DNA from: Laspinema olomoucense D3b
Lineage (GTDB): Bacteria > Cyanobacteriota > Cyanobacteriia > Cyanobacteriales > Laspinemataceae
DNA: 64,000 nucleotides
Assembly: GCF_025370785.1 (NCBI RefSeq)
Contig: NZ_JAMXFA010000002.1
Coordinates: 62,001 to 126,000 of the forward strand
Reading direction: 5' to 3'
The notes below the pieces were generated by a model. That model made no database searches. It worked only from the letters and a program-made list of their open reading frames with translations, and was not told the DNA's origin. A program made the position numbers and the translations under genes. Below are positions 24,530 through 34,566 of this stretch, piece after piece. Numbering within the stretch: the first letter of the stretch is position 1; each line of letters begins with the position of its first letter.

Positions 24530-26437
24530 TTACTCCACCGTGACTGACTTCGCCAAATTACGGGGTTGATCCACATCTAAACCGCGTCGGGCTGCGATGT
24601 GATAGGCGAGTAACTGTAACGGGATGACCGCTAAAATAGGTGAGAGTAACTCGTCTACAACGGGGACTTGTAAGACATCGTTAAAAATCTCTGCTGCGTC
24701 AAACCCATTTTGCGGAGTGACCCCAATCAGGCGGGCATCCCGCGCTTTTGCTTCTTGGGCGTTGGAAATCACTTTCTCGTAGACGGTTCCCGGCATAGCG
24801 ATCGCCACCACCGGCACTTTGGCATCCAACAGGGCGATCGGTCCATGTTTCATCTCCCCTGCGGGATATCCTTCCGCATGGATATAGCTGATTTCCTTCA
24901 GCTTTAACGCCCCTTCCAAGGCGATCGGGAAATTAATCCCTCGTCCTAAGAAGATAAAATCCTGAGTCTCGGCAAATTCATGGGCCAACTCCTCAATACT
25001 ACCTTCTTGAGAACTCAGCACCTGTTCAATTTGTACCGGAAGTTGGCGCAATCCTTGGATAATTTCCTCGATGCGTGCTTCTGGGAGGGTTTTGCGTTGA
25101 TAGGCTAAGTCCAAGGCTAAACTATAAAATGCCATCAACTGCGCCACAAAGGTCTTTGTTGCCGCCACCCCGATTTCAATTCCAGCATGGGTATTAATAA
25201 TGTCGGGGACAAGGTTCCCCAAGGAAGACTCGGGACGATTGGTAATCCCCAAGAGTCGCGCTTGATAGGCAGCAGAAAGTCCAGTTCGGCGCTGGTTTTC
25301 CATTGCTAGGGCCGCCAGAGTATCCGCCGTTTCTCCCGACTGACTGATGCCGATCGCCAGGGTGTAGGGGCGCAAGGGGGCCGGTGCATAGCGATATTCT
25401 GAGGCATAGTTGACCGAAGTGGGAATTCCCGCCAACTGTTCCAGCAAGTATTTCCCAACTAACCCAGCGTGCCAACTGGTCCCACAAGCGAGGATTTCAA
25501 TCTGTTGCAAATCCTTATACAGTTCTGGATTAATTCCCAAATTAATCGGCGCAACTTGATTATCCCCCGGTTGCCACTCCCGGTTAAAATAGGCTTCCAA
25601 ACAGGTGCGGACCACTGCCGGTTGTTCGTAAATCTCCTTATGCATGAAGTGGCGGAATCCTTGTTTTTCCACCAAGACCGGGTTCAGGTTGAGGACTCGG
25701 GGAGTTTTTTTGAGGCGATCGCCTGCAAAGTTATAAACCTCCACCCCTAACGGTGTCAACCGGGCCATTTCTTCATTTTCCAACGCCAAGACAGCGCGGG
25801 TATAGGGCATGATCGCCGGAGTATCCGAGGCACAGAAAAATTCCCCCTGGCCAAATCCCACCACTAAAGGGGCCTGCTGTCGGGCGACAATCAGTTCATC
25901 GGGGTAGTCACTACAAATCACGGCGATCGCAAATGCCCCTTCTAACTTATTCACCGCCTTGCGCACCGCCTCAAAAAACTGCGAGATTAACGGCATAAAC
26001 CCCGGTGCATCCACCATCGGTTCAGTCATCAACTCCGCAATTAAATGGGGGATGACCTCCGTATCCGTATCGGATCGGAACTCATGTCCTCTACCCTTGA
26101 GTTCTTCGCGCAACTCCCGATAATTTTCAATAATCCCATTTTGGACCACCGCCACTTTGCCATGAGTGTCCATGTGGGGATGAGCGTTGTATTCCTCCGG
26201 TTTACCGTGAGTCGCCCACCGGGTATGTCCGATGCCGATTTGAGCGGGATTGTCGATGCCTTGGATTTTTTCTCGCAGGTTATGGAGTTTACCTTTGGCC
26301 CGGACACAAGTGACCTTCCCATCCCAAATCGTTGCTACACCTGCTGAATCGTAACCGCGATATTCTAGTTTTTCCAGTCCGGCGAGTAAAACATCTTTCG
26401 CCGCTTGAGTGCCAATATAGCCAACAATTCCGCACAT
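24530..26437 (-). CDS. glmS: Glutamine--fructose-6-phosphate aminotransferase (isomerizing)
   Basis: 635 residues, full length. The enzyme makes glucosamine-6-phosphate from fructose-6-phosphate and glutamine, the first step towards UDP-GlcNAc for peptidoglycan and lipopolysaccharide. The N-terminal glutaminase starts 'CGIVGYIG' with nucleophile Cys2 after Met removal, and has 'RGYDSAGVA' and 'IGHTRWATHG'. Two SIS sugar-isomerase domains follow ('ACGTSWHAGLVGKY' and 'GRGINFPIALEGALKLKE'). The end 'LAKSVTVE' is the conserved C terminus. No glmS ribozyme-like leader is apparent in the upstream 330 bp. Confidence 0.97.
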   Translation of the reverse strand: MCGIVGYIGTQAAKDVLLAGLEKLEYRGYDSAGVATIWDGKVTCVRAKGKLHNLREKIQGIDNPAQIGIGHTRWATHGKPEEYNAHPHMDTHGKVAVVQNGIIENYRELREELKGRGHEFRSDTDTEVIPHLIAELMTEPMVDAPGFMPLISQFFEAVRKAVNKLEGAFAIAVICSDYPDELIVARQQAPLVVGFGQGEFFCASDTPAIMPYTRAVLALENEEMARLTPLGVEVYNFAGDRLKKTPRVLNLNPVLVEKQGFRHFMHKEIYEQPAVVRTCLEAYFNREWQPGDNQVAPINLGINPELYKDLQQIEILACGTSWHAGLVGKYLLEQLAGIPTSVNYASEYRYAPAPLRPYTLAIGISQSGETADTLAALAMENQRRTGLSAAYQARLLGITNRPESSLGNLVPDIINTHAGIEIGVAATKTFVAQLMAFYSLALDLAYQRKTLPEARIEEIIQGLRQLPVQIEQVLSSQEGSIEELAHEFAETQDFIFLGRGINFPIALEGALKLKEISYIHAEGYPAGEMKHGPIALLDAKVPVVAIAMPGTVYEKVISNAQEAKARDARLIGVTPQNGFDAAEIFNDVLQVPVVDELLSPILAVIPLQLLAYHIAARRGLDVDQPRNLAKSVTVE

Positions 26438-26680
26438 TTATCCGTTAACTCCTCTCGATACGGTGCAATGGATAGAATTTTAGTTTTTCCGTGCTGTTTC
26501 TGCTATAATCACATCCCTTTATAGTTTCCTAACGTCTCAAGTGGCGATCGCCCGGTATGAGCAGAAATCGACAGCGCGATCGTGGATGCAAATAATCCCT
26601 ACAGCAAGTTGATAGTCTCTTCCCCTGCCTAGTCTCTGATTCCGGAAATGAGTTCCCCTGGCCTGAAGCACAGGGACGCG
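26438..26680. other. glmS upstream spacer
   Basis: About 240 bp between the start of glmS and the psaC terminator. It is non-coding on both strands apart from shadows. The AT-rich stretch near 26470-26530 is a reasonable place for the glmS promoter. Nothing else was seen. Confidence 0.5.
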
Positions 26681-26709
26681 AAAAAAGAGGGGCGCAAGGC
26701 TCCCTCTTT
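26681..26709 (-). terminator. psaC terminator
   Basis: On the minus strand AAAGAGGGAGC pairs with GCGCCCCTCTTT (short loop, one or two mismatches) and is followed by TTTTTT. It lies 65 bases downstream of the psaC stop. Confidence 0.7.
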
Positions 26710-26773
26710 CTATTTCAATTCTAAATGTTTTAAAAGCACTCTTGAACCCAAAGTGCCTTCAAATCATCCAACT

Positions 26774-27022
<249 letters not shown>

Positions 27023-27315
27023 TTATAAGCTCCCAACGTGTTCTCAACAAATTTTTGGATCTGGTAATAGCCGCTTTAAGCGCTAGAGTAAGCGTTAAAG
27101 CTGTCGAAATCTTGGCTTAGTTTATCGTAGTCCTACCTATTCCTCTCAGAAAAGGAACGAGAACTTAAAAGATCGTAATATATTGCCCGGTGCTTTTACT
27201 AGAGGGGGAGGGTGGCGATCGGGCTTAAGCGGTTTCCAACCCGCCTAGGTTCATCCTTTTGTCATAAATCTTTACAAGTTTCCAGGGACCTGCCATCAAG
27301 GTCGCTCAATCCATT

Positions 27316-27359
27316 CCCCCGTTCGTAGTAACGCCTTCAGGCGTTACTACGAACGGGGG
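27316..27359. repeat. Perfect 20-bp inverted repeat
   Basis: Two perfect 20-base arms (ending CCCCCGTTCG / CGAACGGGGG) enclose the 4-base loop TTCA. It starts 7 bases past the stop of the HdrB-like gene and could act as its terminator, though there is no T run on the minus strand. From memory, GTAGTAACGCC-type hairpins are dispersed in Oscillatoriales genomes. The rest of the spacer back to psaC (27020-27315) shows no gene. Confidence 0.85.
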
Positions 27360-27366
27360 ATGAGTT

Positions 27367-28272
27367 TTAGAGTCCCAATTTTTCTAAAACGGGTCGAGTA
27401 GATACTACGTGACGATCTAACCCCAGTGCTTTGGGGGGGATGCCTAACGCTAACGCCACTAATTGCGGCAGGTGGAGGACCGGCAGATCTAACTTATGAC
27501 CGATGAATTTAGCCACCTCCGGTTGCCGGGAGTCTAGGTTGAGGTGACATAGAGGACAAGGGGTGACTAAACAATCCGCACCTGCCGCGATCGCCTCATC
27601 TAGGTGGTTCCCCGCCATTTGAAACGCTTGGTCTGTGGCATAACTGGAAAGGGGCCAGCCACAGCACTGGGTGCGGCCCGGATAATAGACAGGCGTGGCC
27701 CCTACCGTCCGAAATACATTTTCCATCGATTCCGGTTGATAGGGGTCATCATAAGGGATAGTTTTTTGAGCGCGCAGCAGATAGCAGCCATAGAATGCCG
27801 CACATTTGAGTCCACTCAGCTTGCGAGTCACGCGTTTTTGGAGCTCATCGAGACCATAATCCGTGACCAATGCCCATAATAGATGTTTGACTTCCGTAGT
27901 GCCTTGGTAGGGAGAACAGTTTTGTTTTTCCAGTAACCCATTAATCTGGTTGACATAAGCGGGGTCAGAGGTTTGGAAATCCTTGAGACGCTCATCCACA
28001 TGACCGATGACCCCTTGGCAAGTGCTGCAATGGGTGAGTAAGGGGAGATTGAGTTGTTCGGCGAGGGCAATATTGCGGGCGTTGACCGTATCCTCTAGGA
28101 GGCGGGAGTCTTCTTTAAAGGTGCCGGAACCACAGCATGAGGCTTTTTTGAGTTCCAGCAGTTCGATACCGAGGGCTTTGGTTAAGGCGGCAGTGGATTG
28201 ATAGAGTTCGCCGCAAGCGCCTTGAGCAACACAGCCGGGAAAGTAAGCGTATTTGAGGGTAACTGATGGCAT
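27367..28272 (-). CDS. HdrB-like CCG-domain iron-sulfur protein
   Basis: A 301-residue protein of the heterodisulfide reductase subunit B family. Two cysteine-rich CCG domains are visible: '[11 protein letters not shown]' with 'THCSTCQG', and '[11 protein letters not shown]' with 'TPCPLCHLN'. Such domains bind a non-cubane [4Fe-4S] pair in HdrB and serve as electron-transfer subunits in succinate dehydrogenase-like enzymes. In cyanobacteria, which lack methanogenesis, the homologue is often considered a succinate/quinone oxidoreductase partner; that is family knowledge, not visible here. The start at 28272 begins the family-like 'KYAYFPGCV'; a TTG 18 codons upstream is possible. Confidence 0.85.
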   Translation of the reverse strand: MPSVTLKYAYFPGCVAQGACGELYQSTAALTKALGIELLELKKASCCGSGTFKEDSRLLEDTVNARNIALAEQLNLPLLTHCSTCQGVIGHVDERLKDFQTSDPAYVNQINGLLEKQNCSPYQGTTEVKHLLWALVTDYGLDELQKRVTRKLSGLKCAAFYGCYLLRAQKTIPYDDPYQPESMENVFRTVGATPVYYPGRTQCCGWPLSSYATDQAFQMAGNHLDEAIAAGADCLVTPCPLCHLNLDSRQPEVAKFIGHKLDLPVLHLPQLVALALGIPPKALGLDRHVVSTRPVLEKLGL

Positions 28273-28414
28273 GGCAGTGGCACAGTTGAGAGGACGGTAG
28301 GAGGCGATCGCCGTAAGTGAGCTCAAGGCGATCGCCTCTTCTATTATTATGATCTGGCCTGGGGCGCTGCACAGTCCTTATCTTAATTCCGGCTTAATTT
28401 TAGAAGGGTCCTTG

Positions 28415-28480
28415 GTCATTGGTTATTGGACGAGTGACAAATGACCAAGGACAAATGACAAATAACAAATGACATCAGAA
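28415..28480. repeat. Degenerate ACAAATGAC short repeats
   Basis: A run of short near-repeats with the core (A)CAAATGAC/ATAACAAATGAC, preceded by its partial complement TGGTCATTGG. Such strings are common in cyanobacterial spacers. Located in the 28273-28668 spacer, which also carries the acpP promoter; nothing else is seen there. Confidence 0.6.
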
Positions 28481-28668
28481 ATCGCGTGTGGGTGATGCAT
28501 CTTTCAGATAAGATGGGAAAACGGCCTTGAGCCAGTCATCGGGCATAGGAGTTTTAGAAACGACTAAGGGCCAGAGCGACCAAACCGGGCAGGGACAATC
28601 CCACGTTAGAACGGCCCCACCCGAACCCAAATTTGTTATGATTTGCTGCATTCAAAGAGGACATCCCC

Positions 28669-28920
28669 ATGAGTCAAGAAGATATTTTTTCCCAAGTCAA
28701 GAAAATTGTCACGGAGCAACTGGAAGTTGAAGGGGAGAAAGTCACCCCTTCCGCCAGCTTTGCCGAAGATCTCGGCGCTGATTCCCTGGATACAGTGGAA
28801 CTGGTGATGGCATTAGAAGAAAACTTTGATATTGAAATTCCGGACGAAGCAGCAGAAAAAATCACCACCGTCCAAGAGGCAGTGAAATACATCGAGAGCC
28901 AAGTTGCAGCAAAAGCATAA
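28669..28920 (+). CDS. acpP: Acyl carrier protein
   Basis: 83 residues, acidic. The phosphopantetheine attachment site is Ser39 in '[17 protein letters not shown]'. It carries acyl chains as thioesters during fatty-acid synthesis in the cytosol. It lies 60 bp upstream of fabF in the same direction, the usual acpP-fabF order, so co-transcription is likely. A short GAGGA-like site precedes the ATG. Confidence 0.97.
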   Translation: MSQEDIFSQVKKIVTEQLEVEGEKVTPSASFAEDLGADSLDTVELVMALEENFDIEIPDEAAEKITTVQEAVKYIESQVAAKA

Positions 28921-28980
28921 AGCCGACTGCTTTCACCTGGATTCTGCGTGTTTGGTGTGGCAGCAAGAGATACCGCAATC

Positions 28981-30231
28981 ATGACCAGCTTAGAACGAAA
29001 ACGAGTTGTTGTTACGGGTCTGGGTGCCGTTACGCCCATCGGCAATACCTTACAGGACTATTGGGAAGGGTTGTTGAGCGGACGTAATGGCATTGGTCCC
29101 ATTACCCTATTCGATCCGTCGAGTCATTCCTGCCGGATTGCCGGTGAAGTGAAAGGATTTGACCCCCATGACTACTTGGAAAAAAAAGAAGCCAAGCGCA
29201 TGGATCGATTTGCTCAGTTTGCGATCGCCGCGAGTAAGCAAGCGATCTCCGACGCGAGTTTCGAGATTAATGAACTCAACGCCGATCAGGTGGGGATTGT
29301 CATCGGCAATGGCATCGGTGGCATGAAGGTAATGGAAGATCAGCAAACGATCTACCTCGATCGCGGACCGGACCGATGCAGTCCATTCATGGTCCCGATG
29401 ATGATCGCCAACATGGCGGCAGGTTTGACTGCCATTCATACCGGAGCCAAGGGGCCAAATTCTTGTGTGGTGACGGCTTGTGCAGCGGGTTCCAATGCCG
29501 TGGGAGATGCCTTTCGCCTCATCCAAGGCGGATACGCTCAAGCGATGCTTTGTGGCGGAACCGAAGCGGCAGTGACACCGCTATCCGTTGCGGGGTTTGC
29601 AGCAGCGCGGGCGGTTTCCACCCGGAATGATGATCCGCTTCATGCCTGCCGTCCTTTTGATCGCGATCGCGATGGATTTGTGATGGGCGAAGGGGCGGGC
29701 ATTTTACTCCTCGAAGAACTGGAGCACGCTCTGGCCAGAGGGGCAAAAATTTATGCCGAAATGGTAGGCTATGCCATGACCTGTGATGCCTATCACATGA
29801 CCTCCCCCGTCCCCGGTGGTGAAGGGGCCACCCGAGCGATGTTACTGGCAATGAAAGATGCCGGAATCACCCCGGAACAGGTGAGCTACATCAATGCTCA
29901 CGGCACCAGTACCGCTGCCAACGATAAGACCGAAACCAACGCGATTAAAAACGCTTTGGGAGACCATGCTTACAAGATAGCAGTCAGCTCTACAAAGTCA
30001 ATGACCGGACATTTGCTAGGGGGTTCTGGCGGCATTGAAGCGGTAGCCACAGTCATGGCAGTCGCCAATGATAAAGTGCCCCCGACGATTAACCTGGAAA
30101 ATCCAGATCCGGAGTGCGACCTTGATTATGTGCCCCATCACAGCCGGGATTGCCCAGTGAATGTAGCACTCTCCAATTCCTTTGGGTTTGGGGGACATAA
30201 CGTCACCCTCGCCTTTGCCAAATACCAGTAA
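28981..30231 (+). CDS. fabF: 3-oxoacyl-ACP synthase II
   Basis: 416 residues, the normal KAS II length. It condenses malonyl-ACP with acyl-ACP in chain elongation. The thiolase-fold catalytic triad is present: Cys167 in 'VVTACAAGSNAVGDA', His307 in 'NAHGTST' and His344 in 'KSMTGHLLG'. The ATG at 28981 starts the family N terminus 'RKRVVVTGLGAVTPIG'; the in-frame upstream extension lacks family sequence. Directly follows acpP and precedes the transketolase gene, an order often kept in cyanobacteria. Confidence 0.97.
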   Translation: MTSLERKRVVVTGLGAVTPIGNTLQDYWEGLLSGRNGIGPITLFDPSSHSCRIAGEVKGFDPHDYLEKKEAKRMDRFAQFAIAASKQAISDASFEINELNADQVGIVIGNGIGGMKVMEDQQTIYLDRGPDRCSPFMVPMMIANMAAGLTAIHTGAKGPNSCVVTACAAGSNAVGDAFRLIQGGYAQAMLCGGTEAAVTPLSVAGFAAARAVSTRNDDPLHACRPFDRDRDGFVMGEGAGILLLEELEHALARGAKIYAEMVGYAMTCDAYHMTSPVPGGEGATRAMLLAMKDAGITPEQVSYINAHGTSTAANDKTETNAIKNALGDHAYKIAVSSTKSMTGHLLGGSGGIEAVATVMAVANDKVPPTINLENPDPECDLDYVPHHSRDCPVNVALSNSFGFGGHNVTLAFAKYQ

Positions 30232-30488
30232 AGGGTTAAAGGTGACAAGGTTGCCGGATGAAGTTTGTTTTCGAGTTTCACCTGAACGGTTAAGCCTACA
30301 GATAGCGGCTTTCATTCTCAATACTCCCTCCTTGTCACTTGACCCTTGCCCATCGATCCGGGTAATGGGATCATGGGATTACCTGTTTGGGGCGATCGCG
30401 ACGGGGTAACTTTCGCTCATCACCCCCAATCGTCCTCCATTACCAGACCAAGCTTAGACAACAGACCCTCATTTACACAAAAGAAACT

Positions 30489-32519
30489 ATGGCCGTATCT
30501 GCTCCTACCAAACAATCTCTCGAAGAACTCTGCATCAACAGCATCCGCTTCCTGGCGATCGATGCTGTGGAAAAAGCCAACTCCGGTCACCCCGGTTTAC
30601 CAATGGGTGCAGCGCCGATGGCGTTCGTCCTGTGGGATCAGTTTATGCGGTTTAACCCCAAAAACCCCAAGTGGTTCAACCGCGATCGCTTCGTCCTCTC
30701 TGCGGGCCACGGCTGTATGCTTCAGTACGCCCTCCTGTATCTCACCGGCTACAGAGGCTTAGAGTTAGAGGACCTCAAACAATTCCGTCAGTGGGAATCC
30801 AAAACCCCGGGTCACCCCGAAAACTTCCAAACCGAAGGCGTCGAAGTCACCACCGGACCCCTCGGTCAAGGAATTGCTAATGCTGTGGGTTTGGCTGTGG
30901 CTGAAGCCCACCTCGCCGCCAAATTTAACAAACCCGACCTCACCATCGTTGACCATTACACCTACGTTATTTTGGGTGATGGCTGCAACATGGAAGGGAT
31001 TTCCGGCGAAGCTTGCTCCTTAGCCGGTCACTGGGGACTGGGTAAACTGATCGCTTTCTACGACGACAACCACATCTCCATTGATGGTTCCACAGACATC
31101 TCCTTTACTGAAGATGTCAGCAAGCGCTTTGAATCCTACAATTGGCACGTCCTCCACGTCGAAAATGGTAACACCGACCTGGATGCCATTGCCAAGGCGA
31201 TCGCCGAAGCTAAAGCCGTCACCGACAAGCCCACCTTAATCAAAGTCACCACCACCATCGGCTTCGGTTCTCCCAACAAAGCGAACAGCCATGATGTCCA
31301 CGGTGCAGCCCTCGGTGCATCCGAAGTCCAAGCCACTCGCGACCACCTCGGCTGGAACTATGGCCCGTTTGAAGTACCGGAAGATGCCCTCGGCCACTTC
31401 CGCAAAGCGGTCGATCGCGGTGCTAAATATGAAGAAGAATGGAACAGCCTCTGGACTCGCTACAAAGCTGAGTATTCCGAAGAAGCTGCCGTTTTAGAAC
31501 GGATGATGAGTGGCAAACTCCCCGATGGCTGGCACAAATCCCTCCCCACCTTCCAACCCGGTGAGAAAGCCGATGCCACCCGGAACCAATCCGGTGCTTG
31601 CTTGAATGCGATCGCTGGAGTCCTCCCCGACTTGATCGGCGGTTCCGCTGACTTAGCCCCCTCCAACAAAACCTTGCTGAAATCTTCCAAAGATTTCCAA
31701 AAAGGTGCTTATGAAAACCGCAACGTCCGCTTCGGCGTCCGCGAACATGGCATGGGCGCAATTTGCAACGGTATCGCCCTGCATGGTTCCGGTTTAATCT
31801 CCTACGGTGCCACCTTCCTGGTGTTTACCGACTATATGCGCGGTGCCATTCGTCTGTCGGCCCTCTCTCAAGCTGGGGTAATCTGGGTCATGACCCACGA
31901 CTCCATTGCCTTGGGTGAAGACGGCCCCACTCACCAACCCATCGAGCATATCCCCTCTCTACGCGCCATTCCTGACCTGATCGTGCTGCGTCCGGCAGAT
32001 GGCAACGAAACCTCCGGTGCCTACAAAGTCGCGATCGAAAAAGCCAAAGGCATTGGTGCAGATCATCCCTATCCTTCCCTATTGGCCCTGTCTCGCCAAA
32101 ACCTGCCCAACCTGGAGGGAACCTCCCTTGAAGGCGTTGCTAAAGGCGGTTACATTATCTCCGATAGTGAAGGCACTCCGGACATCATCTTGATCGGAAC
32201 TGGCGGCGAACTCTATCTGTGCGCCGAAGCGGCTGAAAAGCTCCGTGCACAAGGGAAGAAAGTCCGTGTCGTCTCCATGCCTAGCTGCGAACTGTTTGAC
32301 GAACAAGACGAAGCCTATCGCGAATCCGTGCTTCCCAAAGCCGTTAAGAAACGTCTGGTTGTAGAAGCCGGTTCCAGCTATGGCTGGCATCGTTACTTCG
32401 GCGACCAAGGTTCCTCGATCAGCGTCGATCGCTTCGGTGTCTCCTCTCCCGGTGAGATCGCCTTAGAACGGTTTGGATATACAGCCGATAATATTGCTGC
32501 CAAAGCAGCGGCACTTTAA
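30489..32519 (+). CDS. tkt: Transketolase
   Basis: 676 residues, full length. A thiamine-diphosphate enzyme of the Calvin cycle and pentose phosphate pathway, moving two-carbon units between sugar phosphates. The substrate loop '[10 protein letters not shown]' is near residues 32-41. The TPP motif is '[13 protein letters not shown]' with the closing 'YDDNHIS'. The pyrimidine domain has '[18 protein letters not shown]'. Codon use is strongly C-ending compared with neighbours, as expected for a highly expressed gene. Upstream frame extension to 30387 is non-homologous. It lies 257 bp after fabF. Confidence 0.97.
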   Translation: MAVSAPTKQSLEELCINSIRFLAIDAVEKANSGHPGLPMGAAPMAFVLWDQFMRFNPKNPKWFNRDRFVLSAGHGCMLQYALLYLTGYRGLELEDLKQFRQWESKTPGHPENFQTEGVEVTTGPLGQGIANAVGLAVAEAHLAAKFNKPDLTIVDHYTYVILGDGCNMEGISGEACSLAGHWGLGKLIAFYDDNHISIDGSTDISFTEDVSKRFESYNWHVLHVENGNTDLDAIAKAIAEAKAVTDKPTLIKVTTTIGFGSPNKANSHDVHGAALGASEVQATRDHLGWNYGPFEVPEDALGHFRKAVDRGAKYEEEWNSLWTRYKAEYSEEAAVLERMMSGKLPDGWHKSLPTFQPGEKADATRNQSGACLNAIAGVLPDLIGGSADLAPSNKTLLKSSKDFQKGAYENRNVRFGVREHGMGAICNGIALHGSGLISYGATFLVFTDYMRGAIRLSALSQAGVIWVMTHDSIALGEDGPTHQPIEHIPSLRAIPDLIVLRPADGNETSGAYKVAIEKAKGIGADHPYPSLLALSRQNLPNLEGTSLEGVAKGGYIISDSEGTPDIILIGTGGELYLCAEAAEKLRAQGKKVRVVSMPSCELFDEQDEAYRESVLPKAVKKRLVVEAGSSYGWHRYFGDQGSSISVDRFGVSSPGEIALERFGYTADNIAAKAAAL

Positions 32520-32576
32520 GTATTTTATACAAAAAGTGTAGGGGCCTATTCCTGGCAATAACCCCCTAATTTTATA

Positions 32577-32611
32577 CAAAAAGGCTCTCTAATCCTAGGG
32601 AGCCTTTTTAT
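32577..32611 (+). terminator. tkt terminator
   Basis: AAAAAGGCTC.CTA pairs with TAG.GAGCCTTTTTATA around a 4-5 base loop, followed by a T-rich end. It starts 57 bases after the transketolase stop. The direct repeat TTTATACAAAAAG lies on either side of the intervening segment. Confidence 0.85.
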
Positions 32612-33085
32612 ATAAAGTCCGGTGGATTAACCTCTTCTCCCCCGTACAGCCCTAAAAAAAATGGATTATACCTCCCTCTCCTCTTAAAAGAGGTGGGGGG
32701 AAAGGGAGTTAGGTCAGGGGGGATGAGCCAGCCAACATGAGATGATTATGTCTTTCCCAGCCCGATTCGGGATCCAGAATGTTCGGGTCAAACACCCCAT
32801 TTTCGGCCCTTTAAAAACCCGATAGATTCCATTCGGATTGCTCAACCCTGCAGCCAGTTAAAATCAACCTAGGATTGAACTTTGAAAGCCGGTATATTGG
32901 CTCATACCAAATCCGGTTGGTAAAAGTAGGTTTTCGCTTTTAGCCCGCGCTTCTCGGGCTACCCTTCACCGAAGCCGCTAGCGCGTCTACGTCCGTATAG
33001 ACCCACCCTTGAGGGTGTGGGTTTTTATAGACCTTTGCCAACCGCATTCCGTATCAGAGGCCACCCTGGGGACCAGTCGCCTCCA
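32612..33085. other. Repeat-rich spacer
   Basis: No gene. It holds a copy of the 'AAAAGAGGTGGGGGGAAAGGGAGTT..'-type G-run element (about 32680-32715) and GAAGCCGCTAGCGCGTCTAC at about 32973, a sequence I recall as dispersed in Oscillatoriales. A hairpin (ACCCACCCT/AGGGTGTGGGT followed by TTTTTA) lies near 33003-33028. Confidence 0.55.
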
Positions 33086-33126
33086 AAAACAAAATGCGGT
33101 AACATCAGACAAGATGCTACCGCATT
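33086..33126 (-). terminator. Terminator of the WGxxGxxG gene
   Basis: On the minus strand AATGCGGTAGCATC pairs with GATGTTACCGCATT, with a 6-base loop and one mismatch, and is followed by TTGTTTTTGG. It lies 48 bases past the stop of the gene at 33174-33509. Confidence 0.75.
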
Positions 33127-33173
33127 TATAACTTGATTAAAACTTAGGCAAAAATTGCTCGCTTTTTTTAGGT

Positions 33174-33509
33174 TTAGCGATAAGTCGTCGAGGACCGACC
33201 AGTCACTTCTTCGCGATCGCGAGCCGGATCGGCATAATAAGTAGGGGATTCGTGGCGATTACGACCGGCTAAACCAGCCAGACCCAGTAAGCCTAACAAG
33301 CCTAGTAAGCCCCAATCTCCATTATCATTATCTTCTTCGACACTTCGAGTCCCTTCGCGGGTCTCATAAACCTGTTGAGTTTCATTTCCTTGGTTCGTGT
33401 CAGTTCCGGGGCTCGATTGAGCAGAGGCCGGTAAAATGGAAGGCGCGAAAGCTAAACCTGCACTGAGAACAGTGGCGCTTAAAATTGTGGACAATTTAGA
33501 ACTCTTCAT
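33174..33509 (-). CDS. WGxxGxxG family exported protein
   Basis: A 111-residue protein. It has a signal peptide (cleavage near 'PASAQS', about residue 31), an acidic/polar mature part, then 'DWGLLGLLGLLGLAGLAGR'. This WGxxGxxG-type hydrophobic segment may act as a sorting or membrane anchor. The tail after it is unusually long (about 29 residues, basic and polar) compared with typical C-terminal sorting signals. Function unknown. The ATG is at the signal-peptide start, with AAGGAGAC upstream. Confidence 0.8.
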   Translation of the reverse strand: MKSSKLSTILSATVLSAGLAFAPSILPASAQSSPGTDTNQGNETQQVYETREGTRSVEEDNDNGDWGLLGLLGLLGLAGLAGRNRHESPTYYADPARDREEVTGRSSTTYR

Positions 33510-34566
33510 AAAAAGCAGTCTCCTTAAAACATTGCTTGCTTGTAACCAATTTATCTACAATCACAGTAAGGCGCATCAATCTTTAGATGTAAACTCCGTT
33601 ATAACTCAGTTATTCCTGAAGAAATAGACAAAGGGGAAAACACAGTATATACCGTAGGAAAATGCCCTCAAACTTAAAGCAGGAGAAAGAAAGATGCTCT
33701 GGCTGGAGGTCTGGCGATCGCCCACTAAAATCCGGATTCTATGGGTTGCACAGCAGCACCCTCAAAGCTTTCTAGCCCTGGCATTGGAGGGCGAGAAACC
33801 CGGCGATCGCCACCGCAGAGGACCTCTGGATGAGGGTGCAATTTGCCCCGGGATTTAAACCCCTCCAGAAATTCCTCGGGTTTACATCCGAGGTTATCTC
33901 CAAATTAATCCCCTCTAGGGTTGATATCCCTAAAAAAACTGGAAGCAGATAAAAAAAATTAGCGCTTGAAAACTGAGAATCCCCCCAAGATGAGCTATGG
34001 TTTCCGATAAAAGTGGGGGTTCCCATGTCATCAAATATAGACAAAAAAACCTAAAAGGATAACAACCCTCATGCCCAATTCTCTTAAGCTCGCCTTAATA
34101 ACGCCAATCGGTTGGGGGGATTAATCCTTTTTGTTGCCAGCGGTCTAATAAAGTAGGCGGGGCCAGCACAACTCAGGTTTTAGGCCCCCTAGAGCATCCC
34201 TGTAGAAGCGTCGGGCATTAATATAAGTGACCGGAATTTTCTCCGGCAACTTGGAAAAATAGCAGTCCTGAGATTGGGGTGAGTAGACAACGGGGTCACT
34301 CAAGGCAAAATAGGCTCGTGAAAAAGAGGCTACTCCAAAAGCGATCGCCCACCGCAGCGACAGACAATTGGACCCGATCGCCTCGGCAACCGTGACCCCT
34401 CCTGCGAGATCGCGTATAATAACCAATCAGTTGATAGTGCTTCATCCACAATATCCAGTGTCAATCGGGAGATATCTTCCTCTACAGACAGAGGCGATCG
34501 ACATAGTTATGACCTTTAATTTGAGTGAAAACACATTCACTTGTCGAACGTAGTAAGGAGTATTGG
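33510..34566. other. Long spacer upstream of sucrose synthase
   Basis: About 1 kb with no secure gene. A minus-strand frame at 34145-34426 (TTG start, 93 codons) ends in protein-like sequence ('PEKIPVTYINARRFYRDALGG') but has no start signal or recognised family; it may be a gene remnant. The last 70 bases carry the sucrose synthase leader and its AAGGAG ribosome site at 34554-34559. Confidence 0.5.

Noticed and set aside
34145-34426. Possible 93-codon gene on the minus strand
   Set aside because: Only a TTG start, no ribosome site, no known family; kept only as a possible remnant in the spacer note.
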